DNA from: Kuschelorhynchus macadamiae
Lineage: Eukaryota; Arthropoda; Insecta; Coleoptera; Curculionidae
Length of the DNA: 64,000 nt
NCBI GenBank assembly: GCA_030620095.1
Contig: JAUTXW010001351.1
Span: 1,798,001 to 1,862,000, forward strand
Direction: 5' to 3'
Shown: positions 50,695-62,391 of the stretch, one piece after another
Layout of the letters: each line of letters opens with the position of its first letter
How positions within the stretch are numbered: the stretch's first letter is position 1
The notes under the pieces: generated by a model
Database searches by the model: none
Seen by the model: the letters and a program-made list of their open reading frames with translations, nothing else
What the model was told of the DNA's origin: nothing
Translations under genes and position numbers: made by a program

Positions 50695-52640
50695 AGTAAA
50701 AGGGAAGTATTATGATCGTGAAAAAATCACGTTCCGAGATTTTTTCAGATCTTTACGTTTCAAGGTCCCTAGCTGTCACATGTTTTTTTTTCAGTTCCGT
50801 CTGTCTGGCTGTCGGTCTGTCTGTCCGCGGCATAGCTAAAAAACTACTTATTCCATTGACTTCAAATTTTGGTCAAAGGATAGATTAAGGATCATATGGG
50901 GACGACCTGGTAACATTTTGGTAAAAATCCAATATGACAAAACGAAATGGCGGCCCAGTGAAATGTTAAAAAAATCATTACTTAAGATCTACGTACCCAA
51001 TTATCTCAAATTTTGCACAAAAAGCAGGTTTTTTTATAGAAACCAACTGGTAGAAATTTGGTAAAAATCGAAAATGGCGGCTTAATAAAATATTTAAAAA
51101 ACTACTTAATGTACTGATTTCAAATTGGTAAGAATTCAAGATGGCGGAACAAAATGCGGCAAAATAGAAGATATTGGTAAAAATCCAACATAGCAAAACA
51201 ACATGGCCGCCTAGTAAAATGTTAAAAAATTATTATTAAAAAGCTACTAATCCAATTTATCTTAAATTTTGCACAAAAACCAAATATTACGTAGGACTCG
51301 AACTGGTAAAATTTTGGTATGAATCCAAGACGGCGGAACAAAATGGCGGCTTAATAAATTATTTAAAACTTCAGACTGAAAAAACTACTTAATGGATTGA
51401 TTTCAAATTGTATGGTATAACTAACTATGGTATAGAGATGAACTAGTAAAATTGTGGTACTTACTCGAGATGGCGGCCAAGTAGAGTGTTTGTAATCGTA
51501 AAAAAAATCACCCTCTAGAACTAGACAATGGATTGATTTCAAATTGTGTGCCTTAACTAATTGTTATAGATAAAGAGATAAAGATGACGGAACAAAATGG
51601 AGGTTAAATAAAATATTTGTAATCGTGCGTAAAATAACCCCCTCAGGTTTTACAAATCTTCACGTTTTAGCGTTCTCAGGTGCCAAAAATAAGTTTTCTC
51701 AATTCCGTCGGTCCGTCTGTCGGTTTGTCTTTCTATCTGTCAGTTCGCGACATAGCTTAAAAAATCCTTATCAGATTGACTTTAAATTTTAGCCAAAAAT
51801 TAACGGTCATAGGGGATGACCTGGTAATATTTTGGTAAAAATCCAATATGTTGGAGCAATTATTACCAAAAAAACTAATTACAAATCTTGCCTCAAATTT
51901 TACACAAAAATGTTACATATAGTATGATGTGGTAACATTTTGGTATGAATATAAGATAACAAAAAAAGCAATGACGCCCTAATAAAATATTTTAAAAATG
52001 CTAATAAAATATTTAAAAAATTAACCTGAAAAACTACTTATTAGATTGACTTCAAATTTTGTACAAGCGTGAAGTGTGATTTAGAGATAAATTGGCAAAT
52101 TTGTAGTTCAAGACGGCGGAACAAAATGGCGGCTAAAATTTTTAAATTTTGCAGAAAGATTAAATGTGATATAGGGAAAAACTGATACGAATTCAAAATG
52201 ACGTAACAAAAAGGCGGTGTGCGTCAATGTAAAAATACTTATTGAATTTATTACTTCCCTCGTAAAATGAAGTATTATAATCACGAAAAAATCACCCTCC
52301 GAAATTTTTTCAATTCTTTACGTTTCGGGGTCTCTAGATGCCCGAAAACATGTTTTCTCGATTTCGTCGGTTTGTCTGTCTGTCGGACTGCCTATTCGCG
52401 GTACAACTAAAAAATTACTTACCAGATTGACTTGAAATTTTGGCCAAAAATTAAAAGTCATATGGGAATGACCTGGTCACATTTTAATAAAAATTCAATA
52501 TGGCGAAACAAAATGGCGGCCTAGTCAAATATTAAAAAATTGTGTTAGTAAAATTTGGTACGGATCCAAGATGGCGAAATAGCATGGCGGCTTAATAAAA
52601 TATTTAAAAATTTAGCCTGAAAGGCGCCTGTACCAAAATG
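50695..52640 (+). repeat. Family R copies in plus orientation
   Basis: The first copy starts at the terminus AAAAGGGAAGTATTATGATC (50698) and runs to about 51600. Restarts follow at about 51480 and 51615 (GTAATCGT, TCACCCTC), and a second clear terminus lies at 52251 (CTTCCCTCGTAAAATGAAG). Internal words are TCATATGGGGACGACCTGG, AAAATGGCGGCCCAGTG and AAATTGTGTGCCTTAACTAA. Predicted frames of 70-72 codons on the minus strand are translations of the repeat. Confidence 0.85.
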
Positions 52641-52815
52641 GCAGTAAATAAAATAGCGGTTCTTAAAAAAAGTTCCTCTTTTTATTATTTTTTTTATAAA
52701 GAGCATATTGCTTTCGCTATATCTACCTTGCCGTATGGTAATTTGATAAAACCACAAAGGTAAGCTGTTTGGAAGGTTGTTACACGCCTGCCTTTTCTAA
52801 GCAACTTAATAAAAA

Positions 52816-53207
52816 AACATTCATATTTACATATCTAATATGATTATATTCCTTATAGGCAAAACATTTTATGCTATAGTACCGAAAAAAAAAACAGTTC
52901 TTTTTCCAGAAAATAAAAACGCAAAAATTAAAATTTTCTTATGAACTAGAAATAAGTGGTCCAATTGGCAAGTTGGGCTATATTAAAGCACATATAAATT
53001 ATTGCACCGACAACATTCATATTTACATATCTAATATGATTATATTCCTTATAGGCAAAACATTTTATGCTATAGTACCGGAAAAAAAAACAGTTCTTTT
53101 TCCAGAAAATAAAAACGCAAAAATTAAAATTTTCTTATGAACTAGAAATAAGTGGTCCAATTGGCAAGTTGGGCTATATTAAAGCACATATAAATTATTG
53201 CACCGAC
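52816..53207. repeat. Tandem duplication of a 196-bp unit
   Basis: 52816-53011 and 53012-53207 are nearly identical (ACATTCATATTTACATATCT at the start, TTGCACCGAC at the end), differing at only one or two bases (for example ACCGAAAA against ACCGGAAA). The duplication is young. A 103-codon minus-strand frame (53142-53453) spans its edge and the MITE; I do not regard it as a gene. Confidence 0.9.
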
Positions 53208-53311
53208 ATTACCTCGCCAATCTGTATCCCACCGGTAGGCACTATATGCACTATACAGTTTTTGTGAATTCCGTACAAACTTCGATACATCCTCGCATAC
53301 ATCTGCTGCTA

Positions 53312-53555
53312 CAGTGGCGTATTTTGAATGCCTCCTGGGAGGGGGCAGATATTTGGCTAGGCTACTAAAAATAATACTGAATAAGCATTCATAACACCCA
53401 TGAAACTTATCGACGACTAAAAAAAAGTTCCCACTTTTTGTAAGCGAATACAATTTGGGCTAATGTCTTATAAAATAGTTTTTGCATTCAAAAATTTTGC
53501 TTAGGTTTTTAGCCTTGGGAGGTTGCTTCTTTTGCCCCCCTTAAATACGCCACTG
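53312..53555. mobile_element. hAT-like MITE, 244 bp
   Basis: Ends CAGTGGCGTATTT on the left and AAATACGCCACTG on the right are inverted repeats, followed inward by G-rich and C-rich tracts. The flanking octamers (TGCTGCTA and CGCTACCA) match only partly, so the target duplication is unresolved. The interior matches 27655-27775. Confidence 0.65.
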
Positions 53556-53961
53556 CGCTACCAATTGCTAGCGACAATGGTTTACGGCACGCATTAAGTC
53601 CTTAGCCGTCTTCTTCCACAAAATAAAACAATACAGTTATTTTCCGTGCGTTAAAGTGACGTGAAAATTTACTGTTATTGAATTTGTTTTATTCTGGTAA
53701 GTAACTGATATTTTTTGGAGCTGTAATGGCTTTTTTACTTATTAATGACAGACCTACGGCTTCTGTTGTATTTTTTATTTTATGTTTCCCGCCAGACTAA
53801 TATTGAGAGTTATAGTAATTGATGCTATTTAAAAATGAGTAGCTCAGCCTAGTAAATAATTTTTGTTTTCGTTGTTACAGAACAATATGCTTCGTCCTTC
53901 TTCAGATATCCGGAACCAATTTGATATTGAAATTACCGACAAAAGATCCAAGACTGTGTGT

Positions 53962-56900
53962 CAGTGCCGGAACTAGGAATTTTGCGCCCGCGGCCTGTGT
54001 TAGGGCGGCGCCCCTATTATATACATTTTATAACCAGATGAAAACAGCAAATAACTTTTTCAAATAATTTTTATTATTATAATTTTTTTGTTTTTACAGG
54101 TACTCAGGTACAAAAGGGCTAAATTTGGCATTAAAATAAAATATAACATGAAATACAAAAAAAAAACAACTCTGATGTTACGAGATAATATTACACCAAC
54201 TAAAATACAAAATAACAAAATAAGCGAATTACTAGGTAAAATAACAAAAAAAAACAGAAATTAAAGCTAAACTTTGGGTATAAAAAAACAAACTAAATTT
54301 GAACTTTTCTCGCTTTTGAAGCCGCAAACTCATCAATGACTTCATTAAAATCAATAGAAAAAGATAATTTTCTTTCTATGCTCAAAATGGCCATATTAGT
54401 GAGCCTGTCCTGCCCAATCGATGATCTTAAATAATTTTTTATTAGTTTCAATTTACTAAATGATCTTTCACATGAAGCTGTTGTGACTGGCAAGGTAAGA
54501 AACACTCTAAGAGCGATATCAATATTTGGATATACAGATTCCCACTCGTTTTTTCTAATAAAATTTAAAATTTCTAAATGGCTTAAAGATTGTAAGTCTT
54601 CAATATGAGAAGATGCTTGAAACCTAAAACTATCAATTTCATTAACAAATTCAAATGCATCTAAATCTTGGTCATATTTTAGAGCCAAATCAGCAGCATG
54701 TCGTTTCATGTCATCTGCAGAAAACATCTTAAGTGATTTACCAGTTAAAAAATTAAAATCATCTGCAACGCTCTGAAGAGCACAAAACCGTGAATTCAGG
54801 TTAGTTAGAATGACATCAACAATTTGCAAGCATAAGATTTTAAATTTGTTAATTTCACTTTAATTGCTTGCTTCGTCAGAGCAAGACTCGTCTACCATTT
54901 TTTTTACTTTTCTCTTTCTTCTAATTGCAAATTCTGGTTCCATATCTACGGACTCAGAAATTTGATTAGCTTTTTGCAGGACATTTTCAAGCAAATTCTC
55001 TCTAAGGGATTGAATTTCCTCAACAAGCCCTTTTATTAAATTAGACCCATCCAATACCGTTACAGATGTTCCCTGCAGAAGTATACTAACTTTATTAATT
55101 TTACTTAAAATTGCGTTCCAGAAAACAAGAAGACATACAAATTTATAGTCCAAAAGCAACTTTAAAAATGATTTAGAATCGGCAGTATCAGAACTCGAAT
55201 TAGTACCTCCAACTTGTATTTTATTAAGTAAGTCAATTACTTCTTTAAAGTTAAATACAAGAGCTTTTATAGCTTCACTTCGGGTACACCACCGGGTATC
55301 ACTGTGACCCTTAAGCCTAGTTTTTAAGGTGGAAACTAAAATTTCCCAGCGAGTTGTTGACCTTACAAAAAAATTAAACAAATTTTGAACAGTCCCAAAA
55401 AAAGTTATTATTTCTGGGGAACATTTAGCTGCATGATAAGCTACTAAATTTAAACTATGGGCAGAGCATGGGACAAACCGGGCAAACTTATTTAAATTTA
55501 ATATTTTTGCTTGAACGCCGTTATATTTTCCCGCCATACTGGCACCGTTGTCGTAAGCTTGACCCCTGATGTTGTCAATATTAAGTCCGTCATCAATCAG
55601 TTTTGAAGTAATTTGATTTGCCATTGCATCTCCAGTTTTGCCCGTAACCTTTATAAAATCGATGAAGCTCTCTTCTATGGAACATTTGGTTTGGCTGCAT
55701 CGGACATATCTAATAATTTGTGACATTTGCTCCTGGTGGGATGTGTCTGGTGTGCAATCCAACATTAAACAATAATATTTTGATTCGACTATATTCGAAA
55801 TAATTGTTTTTCTTACTTTCTGTCCAATCAAATGTATAAATTCATTTTGAATCATAGGCGAAAAATATGATATTTGGTTTTTGTTATGAGATTTAATGTG
55901 ACTTGCAATTGTGGGATCGTAATGACTTCAATTGTATTTAAAAATTTACCACAATTTGGATGTCCAATAATTTCTGATGATCCCCTCAATGCATCATTGT
56001 TTTTAATGCAATGTAAAATGGCGTCCAATATGACACTAAGAATATGGCGCCATTTTTGTTTTTCTGTCAAAAGTAATTTTTCAGTTTTATCGTCGATTAA
56101 TGCGCTCATCCTAATACCTCTATCGAATTCCTTCCATTTCAAGTAGTTCTCTTTGTGAGATAGTGAATTTTCATGCTGAGGAATAGCAGGATTTAAATGT
56201 TTCCAGTCTGAAAAACCGGTTTCGCAAAAAACACCAAATACCTTTCGGTCAAAAAGTTTACAAGGAAAGCAATATAAGGAATTATTTTTCCTGCAATAAA
56301 TCAGCCAGGATCTTTGTATTGTCTCTCCATTCACCAGAACTTTATGAAACCATTTTTTGTCAAACTGCCTATTATTTACAACTGGATATACATTCATGTC
56401 ATCTCCCGGGTCTGGTCCGCGTTCTACACAAACTCTCAAGTTTTCTTTTGTCCAAGTCTGGGGATCATTCAAATCAAGAGTTACTTCTGCACAACTTAAG
56501 CTTTCTACTGAATTTAATGGCTTATTATTATTGCTAATAATTAAATCATCTTTTTCTTCGGATTCCCGGTCTACATTGGAATTGCTCTCACAAGAAGAGG
56601 ACGGAGAAGTAACTGATTCTGTTATTGAATTATCATTAACAATATTGGACCTGGGCCTAGGTATTACAGAAAAAAAGTTTTGTATTGGGGTCACGATCTT
56701 TTTAACTTCATCTGTTTTCAACTGCCGCAATTTTTTATATTCAGCCCCAGATGGTTTTTTGGGTGGCATTTTCTTCTTTTATGCTCTAAAAAAATACAGG
56801 ATGTTACTTAACCATAGAAACGTATTTTGAAAAAAAAATACAAAAATAAATAAATATAGTACATTATTTTTCTGAGCCTTTTACACACGGAAGTATGCCA

Positions 56901-57566
56901 AGTTTTGCCTAGAGCGAATATAATTTAATGTTTATTAAGAGACTTTTATTTTAAAAAGATAAGGAAATGAGAATGCTTATTTGGTTCTCACTCACCTCTT
57001 CTATGAAATACGGAAACATAACCACACAACCTTAAATAAAATTTGAACGATATTTGTAGAAAGAAAAAAACTCTAAATACAATTATTATTGGCCCTAAAC
57101 AGTCTCAATATAATTAGTAAATAATGCACTCTTAAAATAATATGAATTTACCTGTAATACAGTCACAACACTTCTTTTCTTGCACAGTCGCAGTAATAAT
57201 GAATGATGCACTTGCCGCAAAAAACAAAGAACAGTACTCCGTAATTAAAATGTATTGTCATAACTCGCATCGTGTCAAAATTTGGTAGGATAGAAAAATG
57301 TAAGTATTTACAGATAAAAGTTAAAAGAAAAGTTTTTCTGTAAAAAATATGGACTGATTGATAGTGCTGTTTTTTTAAACAGTAATTTAAAACTACACCT
57401 ATATTTTTTCCTTTATTAAAATAATTATAATTATTGTCTAAATAAATCTTGTTCTTTTATTTTTTTTTATTATGAAAAGCATTTTTTCTATCGAAGGATT
57501 TGGCGCCCCCCAAAATCTCGCGCCCGCGGCAAATGCCGCCCTCGCCACGCCCTAGTTACGGCGCTG
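53962..57566 (-). mobile_element. Complete hAT element, 3605 bp, with 8-bp target duplication
   Basis: CTGTGTGT flanks both sides (53954-53961 and 57567-57574). The left end CAGTGCCGGAACTAGG and the right end in reverse complement (CAGCGCCGTAACTAGG) are short imperfect TIRs, followed by GC-rich subterminal sequence with GCGCCCGCGGC on both sides. It carries one minus-strand transposase gene. The perfect duplication indicates a recent insertion, but the gene has a frameshift and a stop, so it was either moved in trans or has decayed since. Confidence 0.93.
54293..56769 (-). pseudogene. hAT transposase, ZMYM1-like (TTF zinc finger, DUF4371, hAT dimerisation)
   Basis: Three minus-strand frames form one gene of about 820 codons. 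Frame 1 (56769-55852) has a low-complexity N-terminus and a TTF-type zinc finger near residues 140-210 (YCFPCKLFD, GFSDWKHL, HENSLSH). Frame 2 (55855-54860) is the DUF4371/RNase-H core with LMLDCTPD (first acidic residue), YDNGASMAGKYNGVQA (second) and CSAHSLNLV. Frame 3 (54829-54293) holds the C-terminal dimerisation box TTASCERSFSKLKLIKNYLR with the third acidic residue. Frames 1 and 2 are separated by a one-base loss near 55922; frames 2 and 3 are in the same frame and separated by a single TAA (54862-54860). Plus-strand frames at 55874-56830 are shadows. Confidence 0.9.
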
Positions 57567-58095
57567 CTGTGTGTAAGGATTGTTGTTTTAAATATGCTTT
57601 CCCAAGTGCAACACGATTGACCAATTACATATTAAACCAATATACGAAGTGTCCTGTAGAAATTAAACAAAAATACAATAAATGTGAAACTCAGTTGAGT
57701 TCGACGTCTACGATAACCAGTAGCCTCGATAGAGAAGATATAAATTTTTCCTCAACTAGTTATAGCTCATCATTAGCTGAATCAACATTATCAAGTAAAC
57801 TCAGGAAACTTAGCTGTCAACAAACACTCAGTGGGTTTATTTGGCAAGATATCTGTTTCAGAGTCTTCAATAATTGATAAAGCTGTAGCTGAAGCGTTGT
57901 ATGAATCTGGTGCTCCTTTTTTAAAAACACATATTTAAATTGTTAACAGCCTTGTACCAAATATCTAGCGGTCATGCGCAGTTAACAAATTTACTGAATA
58001 CGGTGTATGAGAGTGTACAAATCAATTGGGATCAAAAGCTTTTAGAATCCGATAATTTAACCTTCGCTACCACAGGTGGTAGAGAAGATCCCATA

Positions 58096-58680
58096 GCTAC
58101 CCCTTAGGTTTGTTCAAGAAAAATATCTTGAGAAATGAAATAAGTAGATATAAAACAAGCTTCCACTAGGCCTATTAAATTATTATCAATACGGTTTATC
58201 TTCCAATACGTCTGATATAATGGAAATGAATGTTAACAGGAACATTTGTGTATTTATGTATAGTCATTCTATATCGAACCTTACCAAACTATCTTGTGGA
58301 TGCAATTGGATTGCCGTAAGTTTTTCCACGAAATGTACAGAGTTCTTAACAAATGAATCTGTTTTTCCAGTAAATGGATTAGGAAAATTTGAAAGATGTT
58401 TACCTAATTTGTATGTGCTATTGCTAGTCTATTGCAATGACGATAGGTCGAAGTGGTACATTTTTCTTGCATATCTTGGGAAGACTATATAACCTGGAAA
58501 TCTTGGAGCTGCTTGGCTTTAAAAATTTATTTTCCCTTAGTGGTAAGTTGGATGCTTTAATTAGGTTGGTGATGCGTTTTCTTTTCTACTTGAAGGGTCT
58601 GCCTGCTTAACTTTGTAGGTATTGTTGTCCAAAAGTTGAGCTACCTTTTCCACGTATTCCGTTCTGTCCATGTTCAATAG
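58096..58680. other. Unassigned sequence
   Basis: Sequence between the hAT remnant and the Penelope fragment. A 90-codon plus-strand frame (58220-58492) has no recognisable domain. It could include upstream Penelope sequence, but I see no reverse transcriptase motif. Confidence 0.45.
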
Positions 58681-58689
58681 ACATTAGAA

Positions 58690-59010
58690 ATTGTACCTTT
58701 TCAAACAGAAGGGTTATGTAAACTTCCATGCTCTTGTGGAGAAGTGCATGTGGGAGAAACAGGATGCTCAAGATCCACTAGACATAAGGAACATAAACGA
58801 TGTATTCAAAAGAAACAAACTGTCCGATCTGTTGTAGCTGAGTACCAGCATACCACTGGTCATATTATAAATGTAAACGAAACCATGGTTCTATCGTCGG
58901 TTCCACGATTTTATAAACGAAAGGTTGGAGAATCTACTGAAATTGTTAAACATTCAAGAAACTTCAATAGAGTTACAATCTACATCACACGTGGAAACCG
59001 ATCTTAACAC
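58690..59010 (+). pseudogene. Penelope-like retroelement GIY-YIG endonuclease fragment
   Basis: The frame reads EGLCKLPCSCGEVHVGETG, then STRHKEHKRCIQKKQTVRSV, VAEYQHTTGHIINVNETMVL and a tail ending in a stop at 59007. CSCG, VGETG, the TR.KEH stretch and AE...TGH are the signature of the GIY-YIG nuclease at the C-terminus of Penelope-like reverse transcriptases, which nicks DNA for target-primed copying. Coding similarity starts before the first ATG (58744), so that ATG is not the true start. Both catalytic tyrosines of the name motif look replaced (GLC for GIY, HVG for YIG), so the domain should be dead. The reverse transcriptase part is absent: a 3' fragment only. Confidence 0.75.
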
Positions 59011-59035
59011 AAGGTCATGGTTCGGCGAGCACAAG

Positions 59036-59090
59036 TCGGGTATAAAAGCCCACCTGAATCTCTCCGAACTTATTCAGTGGTCAGATTTCG
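59036..59090 (+). promoter_or_regulatory. Putative Pol II promoter in the Penelope terminal repeat
   Basis: TATAAAAG at 59041 is followed 34 bases later by an initiator-like TTCAGTGG (59074-59081). It lies directly downstream of the GIY-YIG frame, where Penelope elements carry their pseudo-LTR. A functional start site is inference. Confidence 0.4.
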
Positions 59091-59104
59091 TGTGGTAAAA
59101 ATCC

Positions 59105-59138
59105 CTGAAGAGCCTCGTGCAACCGAAGGCAAAACGTC
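59105..59138 (+). ncRNA. Hammerhead-like motif in the Penelope 3' region
   Basis: CTGAAGA (59105-59111) fits the first hammerhead box. Helix II is GCCT/AGGC (59112-59115 with 59127-59130) with an 11-base loop. Then comes AAAAC where GAAAC is expected, followed by GTC. The single G-to-A change at the second box should abolish cleavage, so this would be a dead relic. Location next to a Penelope nuclease agrees with published hammerheads in these elements. Confidence 0.45.
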
Positions 59139-59160
59139 GGATAGTAATTCCAACGTAATT

Positions 59161-59935
59161 TTTCATTTTTAGGCCTTAGCACAATATGAGTTATTAACAA
59201 TAGTATCTACTTAAAACAGAACAATTTTTGTGAATACTGTTAAACCATTTAAGGTGTAATATTAAAATACCTTTCATATATCGTATTTGATATTCACTAG
59301 TTAAATACCATTTGCGATTACTTAATAAAATCGCTCGATGACTATATTTTTTCGAAGGGCTCAAAATTAAACTATTCATACGTAGACCCGATTGACTTCA
59401 CAATGAAGGGAATAAACTTCAGATTTCTCAAGATTACCTATCCCTTTTATATTTGTTACTAATTATGTATTGTTTAAGAGTATTATTTATTTTAAATGCT
59501 GTGGAGATACTAAATAGCTTAAATAATTTTGCTAAACCTAGAGATATATAAAAAAAATGTTAGTAGCTCACATTTTGTTTGCATTAATTAAATTATTTGT
59601 ATATGTTATGAATAAGATATTTTGAATTTGTTCATAAATTCATGAATTATAACCAATTCTTTAACAAAAACTGCTTGGGACAATGGCAGTTTCAAATTAA
59701 TGAAAGGGGTGAGTTAAATCTAAACAGTATAATGTTGTCGGAACAGGACTGTGAATTTTTTTATTATTTTAGTTAACCTTAGAATAGACTTGCAACAATA
59801 TTTAAAATTATTCTTATAAACTATTCCTGAATAATACCTGTAAATTAAGTAGATCACCTTTAATTATAGTAATATACACATGCTCCTTTACCTCAGCCAA
59901 AGTTGAATAAAATAATATATTGAATTAATAAAATA

Positions 59936-59966
<31 letters not shown>

Positions 59967-60999
59967 TGGCAGTCATACAAATGACGTGTTTTATTTAATC
60001 AGCAGAATTTTAATTTCAATTTTTTGACATATATATGAGAAACGGTCAATGAAAGTAAGTAGCATTAAAACGATTACTGAACACCACATAGATCCATTTG
60101 TTCAGTTTAGATTTTATAGGCTCATAAATCGATTCGCCTAGTTCCTGCAGATTGGAGACCTTATATTTTAACGTATTTAATATATGGTCAACTTAAATAT
60201 TTTTCGGGCACCTTTTATTAATTTATATATCTAAGTGTGTTAATAATTCCGAATGTAAGGTCAATGTTGCTCTGCCCTGTAGAACTGAAGATGGATAATA
60301 CTCGCTACGTTCGTTGTGAATATGTAAGTCCATGTTATTAAAACTTTAAACTATATCCCAGTTACTATTTTTCGGTACGCTTTACGACGTACCACTTATT
60401 TTTTACGAGGTCCAGTGTTGTCTTTTTCCATAATTGGTTGTGCTACGTCAATATGCAAGAGAACGTCATATTAACGTTGCATTGAACGTCATATTAATAT
60501 TGTATTAATGTGAATATCTGTTCATTTAGATAGCCATGTTGTCTGTGGTGCTTTTTAAGATATATCATAAAACGTACCCCAAAAAACAGCAATTACGATG
60601 TTAAGGATCGCAATTAACGTCAGAAAAAAACTAACGTTGACAAAAATATCGTAAAGAAAGGTTGTGGTTGGACGTTGACAAAGACAATGTTAACATACGT
60701 CCACCTATGGTGAAAAAATCATCTTGCGCCTTCCCTTGCCTTTATTAGAGAACAATTTTCGGAAAGCGAGGTTAGACTTTGATTCATGGCTATATAATTT
60801 ACCTTTTATTCTTTAAAAAATTTTTGTCTATTTTACGCATTTGCTTGAAATGATACAACAAAAACAGAAGTTAAAATATCTGTCTTCATATTATAGGAAT
60901 AAATCGAAATTGTGTATTCAAATTCAAAAAAATTCAATTCACTATTTCGCATATACTCGAGGTACGAAATATATATAAAAATAGAAGTTTGCGAAACAA
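59161..60999. other. Unassigned AT-rich sequence with a (TAA)n tract
   Basis: No gene recognised. (TAA)n occupies 59935-59963. Bases 60440-60710 have many AACGT/ACGTT words in both orientations, without a clear period. Confidence 0.5.
59935..59963. repeat. (TAA)n microsatellite
   Basis: About nine trinucleotide units ending in CATGGC. Confidence 0.95.
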
Positions 61000-61137
61000 G
61001 AAAATCGGCAAACTTCCTTTATCCAGAACTTCCCTCGTTATGATTTTTTTCCATTTCTTAGAAATAGTAAAGTGTGACCCAATTTACTTCAGTACATAGC
61101 CACAGTATATATTTGTTACAGATACCATCTTTTCGAA

Positions 61138-61900
61138 TGTGGCGACTGAATGTCTCCCACATTTGTCTGCCAAAGTTAAAATTTGCGCATATCACACTGT
61201 ATATATTTGTTTTTCTTTTCATTGTTACTGCATAACATACTGTACATATTTATTTTATTTTACATTTACTTTTTTAATCTAGGCTAATTATCTATTGCTA
61301 TTGAGAAATGTAACAATTTGTAGGTACTTAGTTTTCTGTACATAATTGTGGGAATTTCCATCGGCATTTAGAGTCTAATTTAGTTTTAAGGTTCTTGTAT
61401 GCTATCCGTTAATTTTATTTTTACAACACTTCTTTGTACGATTTTAAAATATGTTGTTGCACGTTCGATAGTAGGAACCATCACCGATAGTAAACTGTTT
61501 ATTGCATTTAGGGTTTATGATAGGAAAATACCGAAACGACCCGTCTTAGTAAAGCTTTCTCCAAATTCCCATTTTACTATCTGTAATGAATGTTTTTATT
61601 TTGACCATGGGAAAGTTTACGAAGATAGAAAAAAACCCCTTTTGCCAACGAATAGGACCAATCAAAGCGAGGAATTTTGGCACAGGGGGTGGAACTTTAT
61701 GTTTCTTGAGATTTGTATTAATATTAGAGAAGGACTTGTTTTTGTACTTGCAAGAAGTCGGATATGAATTTTGTTGTTCTAGTTCAATAGACTTATTTTA
61801 TTTCATTTTAACAGTGTTTCAATAAACTCTCACAGTTCATATAGAAAAGGAATGTATTGGATATATAGCTAATCAAGCACACACATACGTTCCCAAACAA
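61138..61900 (+). mobile_element. LTR-like insert in family R, possibly a solo LTR
   Basis: R stops after CATCTTTTCGAA and resumes at ACATTTCTATTGAGCGCCG, so about 760 bp were inserted. The insert starts TGTGGCGACTGAATGTCTCC, as many LTRs do, and has an AATAAA near its 3' part (about 61820, CAATAAACTCTCACA). The exact 3' end and a target duplication could not be fixed. A 122-codon frame inside (61399-61767) begins with a hydrophobic, signal-like stretch but has no recognisable domain; I treat it as chance. Confidence 0.35.
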
Positions 61901-62363
61901 ACATTTCTATTGAGCGCCGTTTTATTCCATTATATTGAACTCGTATCAATATTTTACCAGTTTCTTTCTACCTTAGTCCCACATGACTTTTGGGCATAAT
62001 TTAAAATAAATTCAATAAGTAGTTTTTGACACCTACCACCATTTTGGTACGTCATGCTGAACTCGAACAAGTTTATCCCATTTTCACATTTAATTTTTGT
62101 GTAAAATTTAAAGTCTATTGAATAAGATTTTTTTACGTTCATTTTTTAAAAAAATTATTTGGGTACCGTTTTGTTTCGAAATCTTAAATTCGTACCACAA
62201 CTTGACCAATTTATCTCTATATCGCACTTAATTCTTGCACAAATTTTGAAGTTAATTTAATAAATAATATTTTCAGGCTAATTTTTTAAATATTTTATTA
62301 GGCCGCTGTTTTGTTTGTTACGCCCAGATAAAAAAAACAAAAGCCTTTTTTTTAAATTGTTGA

Positions 62364-62391
62364 TTTCGCAACTTTATTGTTGCTTCCTCAG
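62364..62391 (-). ncRNA. Hammerhead-like core, first of two
   Basis: On the minus strand: CTGAGGA, one extra A, a perfect 5-bp helix GCAAC/GTTGC with an AATAAA loop, then GAAAT. Both invariant boxes and helix II are present, but the extra A and the weak flanking helices leave activity open. Confidence 0.4.

Larger units (their letters stand above)
53640..58095 (+). pseudogene. BED-finger hAT transposase gene, split by a younger hAT
   Basis: A leader exon ends in a splice donor GTAAGT at 53696, and an intron ends TTGTTACAG at about 53880. The coding exon then starts with ATG (53886) and reads LRPSSDIRNQFDIEITDKRS up to 53961. After removal of the 53962-57566 insert it continues at 57567 with CKDCCFKYAFPSATRL, a BED zinc finger whose His ligands appear lost. 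After a frameshift near 57840 comes SSIIDKAVAEALYESGAP and, around 57965-58080, further hAT-type sequence (ISSGHAQLTNLLNTVYESVQ). The catalytic centre and C-terminus are absent. An ATG at 57500 lies in the inserted hAT's TIR and is not the true start. Confidence 0.65.

Noticed and set aside
55874..56830. Several plus-strand frames of 61-157 codons
   Set aside because: All are antisense to the hAT transposase, whose zinc-finger motifs are clear on the minus strand.
57500..57877. 125-codon frame starting at 57500 as an intact small gene
   Set aside because: Its first 22 or so codons are the TIR of the inserted hAT; the true gene starts upstream of the insertion at 53886.
61399..61767. 122-codon frame with signal-peptide-like start
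   Set aside because: It lies inside an insert that looks like an LTR, an overlapping frame is equally open, and no domain or codon pattern supports it.
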